From: Rhizaria sp. SCN 62-66
Taxonomy: Eukaryota; Rhizaria, unplaced
Assembly: GCA_001724265.1 (NCBI GenBank)
Contig: MEDY01000324.1
Coordinates: forward strand, 1-34,272
Length of the DNA stretch: 34,272 bases
Direction of reading: 5' to 3'
The notes beneath the pieces are model-generated. The model saw nothing but the letters and a program-made list of their open reading frames with translations. It ran no database searches and was not told the DNA's origin. Below, one piece after another: positions 30,030 through 34,272 of this stretch; position 1 is the first letter of the stretch; each line of letters begins with the position of its first letter. Made by a program: the position numbers and the translations under genes.

Positions 30030-32956
30030 TTACTGCGCCGCGGCGGCGGCGGCCTCCTGCAGCGCGGCGATGGCGCCGGCGCGGCCAGTGCGCGCGGCCC
30101 ACGCGGCGGCGGTCTCGCCCTTCTCGGTCGTCGCCGCGGCGTCGGCGCCAGCGGCCAGCAGCGCGCGCACGCCGCCCTCGTTGCCAGCCAGCGCGGCCAG
30201 CATCAGCGGCGTCCAGCCCTGCCCGTTCTTGGCGTTGACGAACGCCTTGACGGCGGCCGCGTCGCCGCCCTTGCTGGCCCGGTACGCGGCGACCACGGCG
30301 TCGATGCCCGCGGCCTCCCCGCGCGCGGCGGCCGCGGTGAGTGCGTTGGCGCCATCGTTCGCGCGCGCGACGGCCATGTCCGCGCCCAGCGCGGCGAGCG
30401 CGGCGACAGCGGCGGGTTGCCCGCATGCCGCGGCGGCCATCGCGGGCGTCAGCACGTCGCGCGTGCGCTCGGGCGCCACGGGGTCGCAGCCCGAGAGCGC
30501 GTTGACCTCGGCGCCCGCAGCAATGAGCGCCTTAATCACGGCCTCGTGGCCGCGGGCCGCGGCGGCGGCAAGCGGCAGCAGCCCCAGCGTGGTGGGCGCG
30601 GGGGATGAGCGCGTGTTGGCCAGCGCGGCGGCGCCGGCGCCCGCGGCGTTGAGCAGCAGCGTAACCGACTCGAGGTCGCCGTGCGCGGCCGCGCGAGTCA
30701 GCATGTCAGCCTGAGAGGGAAAAGATGCAAAACACACAAAAACAAATCAAAATAATCAGAATAAATATTCGTAGAATGTGGAAGAAACATATCGGTTTTC
30801 GCTACAACGTCAAAGAAACGTCGCTGATTGATTAAAATTATAAAACAGTACAAATCAAGACAATTATTTTGACTCGCGTCATGTGTCGCGAATGCGTACC
30901 TGTGAGAGCGCGGCCTTGGCGAGGACGTCCTCGGCGTCGGCGGCGTCGGCGCGCACGAGCAGCGAGCTGCCGGTCATGGCGGCGGGCTGCTCCACGCCCA
31001 TAAGCGCGAGCACCGACGGCGCGACGTCCTGGAGCCCACCGCCCGCGCGCAGCGCCACGAAGTGCGCCGCGGCCGCGGGCGTGAGCTGCGCGTAGAAGGG
31101 CACCGGGTGGATCGTGTGCGCCGTGTGGGGCTCGCCCGTCGCGGCGTTGCGCATCTGCTCGCAGTTGCCGTGGTCCGCGGTGAGCATCAGCGAGTAGCCC
31201 TCTTTGGCGCAGGCGGCGGCGATGCGCGCGACGGCCGCGTCCGTGGCGGCGGCCGCAGCGGTCGCGGCGGGCAGCATGATGGTGTGGCCGACCATGTCTG
31301 GCGGCGCAAAGTTGCACACGACAAAGTCGTACTTCTGCAGCGCGAGCGCGGTCTCGACCGAGGTAGCGACGCCCGCGGCCGACATCTCGGGCTGCAGGTC
31401 GTAGGTCGCGACCTTGGGCGAGGAAACGAGCCCGCGGTCCTCACCTGCGAAGTCCTGCTCGATGCCGCCGTTGAAGAAAAATGTCACGTGCGCGTACTTC
31501 TCCGTCTCGGCCGTATGGAACTGCTTGAGTCCGCGCTTAGAGAGCCACTCCGAGAGCCCGTCGCGCATGTTGTTGGGCGGGAAGACCGTGGGGAGCGTGA
31601 ACTTGGAGTCGTAGCACGTGAATTGCGCGACCGTGAGCCCCGCGCGCTTGACGCACGGCGCGCGCCCGGGCTTGTCGAAGGGGTAGACGCCCATGCCGAC
31701 CACGGAGGCGATCTCGCGCATGCGGTCCGCGCGGAAGTCGAAGAAGAGCACGGCGTCCTCGTCGCGGAGGCAGCCTGCGGGCGGCGCGTCGGCCGCCGCG
31801 CCGTGCGCCACACAGACGGGCGTAAAGAACTCGTCGTTCTCGCCGGAGGCGTACTTGGCCTGCACCGCGGCAGCCAGCGCGGCCGAGTCGGCGACCACGG
31901 TCGCGCCCGCGCCGCTCACGAGCGCGTTGTACGCGACCTCGATGCTGAGCAATGGACAGAAATATTTAGTATTATATCGGTGAGGGACATCGTGGGAAAC
32001 AAAACAAAGGATTGGCGTGTAAGATATAACAATATGAACTAGTTGAGCTCGATTAATCACTATTTTTGAGGCTAAATCTGCATGAAAGACAGTTCAAGAC
32101 GACGTACCGCTCCCAGCGCTTGTCGCGGTCCATAGCGTAGTAGCGGCCGACGACGGTGGCGACCTTGCCGTAGCCGATCTCGGCCATGAAGGCCTCGATC
32201 TGCGCCAGGTAGCCGGCGGCCGAGGTGGGCGCCGTGTCGCGGCCGTCGGCGAAGAAGTGGAGGAAGCACTCGGGCACCTGCTGCGCCTGCGCGACGAGCA
32301 GCAGCTGCTTCAGGTGGTCGATGTGCGCGTGCACGCCGCCGTCGCTGACGAGTCCCATGAGGTGCAGGCGGCCCGTCGCGGCCTTGGCCGACTCGCACAG
32401 CGCAAGCAGGCGCGGGTTCTTAGCGAAGGAGCCGTCGGCGATGGCCGCGTTGATGCGCTCCAGGTCCTGTGCAGAGGAGCAACGTGGTGTACAATGCAGG
32501 GGGGTAATGAGGATAGCAGGTGATGAGTATTAATAGTTATTAGCACAGCACACAAATTAGCGGCAAAAAGGATATATCATCTGGTTTTCATTAAAAGGTG
32601 AGTAACTGTGTCAATGACATGCGATATAAGCACTGAAATCTATGTTGCCATGCAATCAATGATCTCACACCATCTGAGTCGTGAGCAAGACGGCGCATTG
32701 TGCGTGTGAGGGGACGTGCCTGAAAGTCGATGCGTCCCGCGCCGATGGTGAGGTGGCCGACCTCGCTGTTGCCCATGATGCCGTCGGGCAGCCCCACGGC
32801 TAGCCCGTGCGCCTGGACCGTGGTGGCGAGGCTGCGCTCGGCCAGCGCCGTCATGCCGGGCGTAGGGGCGCAGAAGTTGGCGTTGGACTCGGAGGGCGTG
32901 GTGACGCCCCAGCCGTCCAGCACAATCAGGCAGACCTTGTTCTCCACCGTCGCCAT
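30030..32956 (-). CDS. Cofactor-independent phosphoglycerate mutase fused to C-terminal ankyrin repeats (four exons)
   Basis: Exons on the minus strand: 32956-32720, 32466-32108, 31944-30900 and 30710-30030, in consistent phase, 773 residues to a TAA. Exons 1-3 (547 residues) make a full-length iPGM, which interconverts 3- and 2-phosphoglycerate in glycolysis using two metal ions. Landmarks are LDGWG (D14), MGNSEVGH with catalytic S64, SDGGVHAH, FADGRDTAPTSA, DFRADRMREI, PDMVGH and the metal-binding TADHGNCE. Exon 4 (226 residues) is joined in phase after AALSQ and holds about six ankyrin repeats: DMLTRAAAHGDLESVTLLL, then LPLAAAAARGHEAVIKALI, TPLMLAALAGNEGGVRALL and others. Standard iPGM ends about where exon 3 ends. 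Donors are GCACGT, GTACGT and GTACGC; the first is a GC-AG intron. The ankyrin half probably targets the enzyme to a partner or structure; that is inference. Confidence 0.9.
32467..32719 (-). other. GC-AG intron of the mutase gene
   Basis: The conserved reading frame requires exon 1 to end at GACTTTCAG and exon 2 to begin at GACCTGGAG, matching the iPGM order of a phenylalanine/tyrosine-glutamine followed by DL. The intron between starts GCACGT and ends CACAG. It differs from the local GTACGT donor only at position 2. No GT donor nearby would keep the frame and the conserved residues. Confidence 0.8.
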
Positions 32957-33673
32957 GAGGGAGGGGAAACGCTGCGGGGGCGGCAGGCGGGCGGGGGCGA
33001 GACGACATAAGGGTGGCCGGGCATGGGGCGTGTGTTGTGAGTGTAGAATGCAGAGGTGGAGGTCCGAGTCAGCTTCGTATAAACGTATGAACAGTGGAGT
33101 TAGACGTGTGATAGTCGCCGGTATATAGCAGCGAAAAGCTCATGTTGATGCATGGAAGACTGTGCGCGTGCAGGTGCGAACTGTGAAGTCAACATCCGAG
33201 GTTGCGGTGGGTGGCGAGGTCTCTCGACAGAAAGTGTTTGGGTCTCCTGTAGTAACGACTTTCATGTCGTAGCATTTAATAATAATACTCGAATTTTCAC
33301 ATAAAAATACATAATAACAGCATGGATGTCTAGACGGAAGACTCAGCTGTCAATAGATACCTTTGCAACACACACCACACTAAGATCTGACGCCTCGCAC
33401 GGTCACTTCGCCTTTTGAAAACGAGATACTAGCTCTCACTAACCACGTCGTCAGGACAGATAATTATAGTTTGTCCGTCCAATTTGTTGTGCATTCTGAC
33501 TGGTCCATTCAATAATTTTATCTCTGTTTCTTCCCCGGCCCGCAGTCAGAGACAACACTCGCTCCTTCTCCCCTCGGCAGAGCCTCCCACGTCAGCCGCC
33601 GCCTGGCGCACCCCACACTCGCCCCGCCCGCTCTTCCCTCCGTGCTGCGCTGCGCCGCGTTGCCCGCACCGCG
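32957..33673. other. Divergent spacer between the mutase and the right-edge gene
   Basis: About 717 bases between two start codons on opposite strands; expected to contain both promoters. The centre (33240-33520) is AT-rich, and the last 130 bases are C-rich 5' UTR-like sequence. One copy of CACGGTCAC lies at 33398-33406. No coding or RNA feature recognised. Confidence 0.4.
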
Positions 33674-34272
33674 ATGGGCGACACGTGGAGCCAGCCGGGG
33701 ATGGACCCGGGCTCACTGGGCCCGCTCCCGCCCACCGCCGCGAGTCTCGCCTCGGCCGCTGCAGACGGCGCCTCCGTGCACACGTGCGAGCACACCAATA
33801 CAAGCGCGTCCCCAACGACAGCCGCTACGCCGGCAGCGCCCTCACAACCGCGCCCGTCCCCGCCGCGCACGGCGCCCGCTGCAGGCCAGTCCGCAGCCCA
33901 CGAGGCGCCGCGGCAGCCGATGCGGCAGCCAGACTTGGAGGCCCTCCGACAGCCCCCGCGCCTCGCACCGGCGCACGCGCACAACAACATCGGCGGCAAC
34001 AGCAGCAGCGGCAGCGGACTGTACGTGCGCCCAACAGTGGCCGCTGCAGCCGCCGCCGCGGCCGCGACCGACGCCGAGGCGGCCCTGCGCGCGCGCCGCG
34101 CCGCCACGGCCGCGGCCGCCGCGGCCACGCTGACGCCCGCGGACCTGGCGGGACTGGCCCCCGCTGTGGCCGCAGCTGCAGCCACGCGCCCGCTGCTGGC
34201 GCTGGCGCTGGCGCGGCCCGCGCTGCCCGCCGGCGCGAACCGGCCGCTGCTGCGCGCGCTGGAGCGCCAGGC
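33674..34272 (+). CDS. Unidentified protein, N-terminal part (runs off right edge)
   Basis: From ATG 33674 a frame stays open for 199 codons to the end of the window. The first 115 residues are proline-, alanine- and serine-rich and probably disordered (starting MGDTWSQPGMDPGS). From about residue 117 the chain becomes alanine-rich and helix-prone: LYVRPTVAAAA, then ALRARRAATAAAA, then TPADLAGLAPAV and RPLLALALARPALPAG. Composition, the pyrimidine-rich 5' flank and the sharp GC rise at the start all match accepted genes here. I do not recognise a family; the diagnostic part probably lies beyond the window. Confidence 0.6.
   Translation, partial: MGDTWSQPGMDPGSLGPLPPTAASLASAAADGASVHTCEHTNTSASPTTAATPAAPSQPRPSPPRTAPAAGQSAAHEAPRQPMRQPDLEALRQPPRLAPAHAHNNIGGNSSSGSGLYVRPTVAAAAAAAAATDAEAALRARRAATAAAAAATLTPADLAGLAPAVAAAAATRPLLALALARPALPAGANRPLLRALERQ

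Noticed and set aside
1-34272. Prokaryotic features: operons, ribosome binding sites, CRISPR arrays, attachment sites
   Set aside because: All genes are eukaryotic and most are spliced; no regularly spaced repeats or other bacterial signals were seen.

Overview
This window is nuclear DNA of a unicellular eukaryote. It carries spliced genes for eukaryote-only complexes: the APC/C, CCR4-NOT, the COP9 signalosome, RNA polymerases I/II/III, the cytosolic ribosome and the centriole. Exons are very GC-rich and encode alanine-, serine- and glutamine-rich proteins. Introns and intergenic DNA are AT-rich, so exon edges are easy to see. An epsilon-tubulin gene implies a lineage with centrioles and, probably, a flagellate stage. 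A cofactor-independent phosphoglycerate mutase argues against a vertebrate. I cannot name the species.

Layout, left to right: the 3' end of ribosomal protein eS19 (+); a phospholipase A2-like protein with a C-terminal CaaX box (+); RPB10/RPABC5 (-, two exons); an 84-residue one-helix protein (+, three exons); an NAK/AAK1-like kinase (+); a long CSN2-like PCI protein with two N-terminal cysteine motifs (-); epsilon-tubulin (+, four exons); a decayed Tc1/mariner transposase (+); a WD40-type protein (-, two exons); APC4 (+, seven exons, very long); NOT2 (+, two exons, polyglutamine-rich); a phosphoglycerate mutase with a C-terminal ankyrin domain (-, four exons); and the start of an unidentified gene that runs off the right edge (+).

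Most genes are housekeeping genes with no obvious operon-like relation. Several neighbours are divergent pairs sharing a spacer of 0.4-1.5 kb: RPB10/84-residue gene, CSN2/epsilon-tubulin, WD40/APC4 and mutase/right-edge gene. Of the 17 introns I could place by reading frame and homology, 14 begin with GTACG, one begins with GC, and all are 103-257 bases long.

The points most worth following are the mutase-ankyrin fusion, the CaaX-tailed PLA2-like protein, the zinc-motif extension on the CSN2-like protein, the transposase that is open across its core but lacks two catalytic aspartates, a short DNA word (CACGGTCAC) that recurs in coding DNA in different frames and in spacers, and the uniform GTACGT splice donor.
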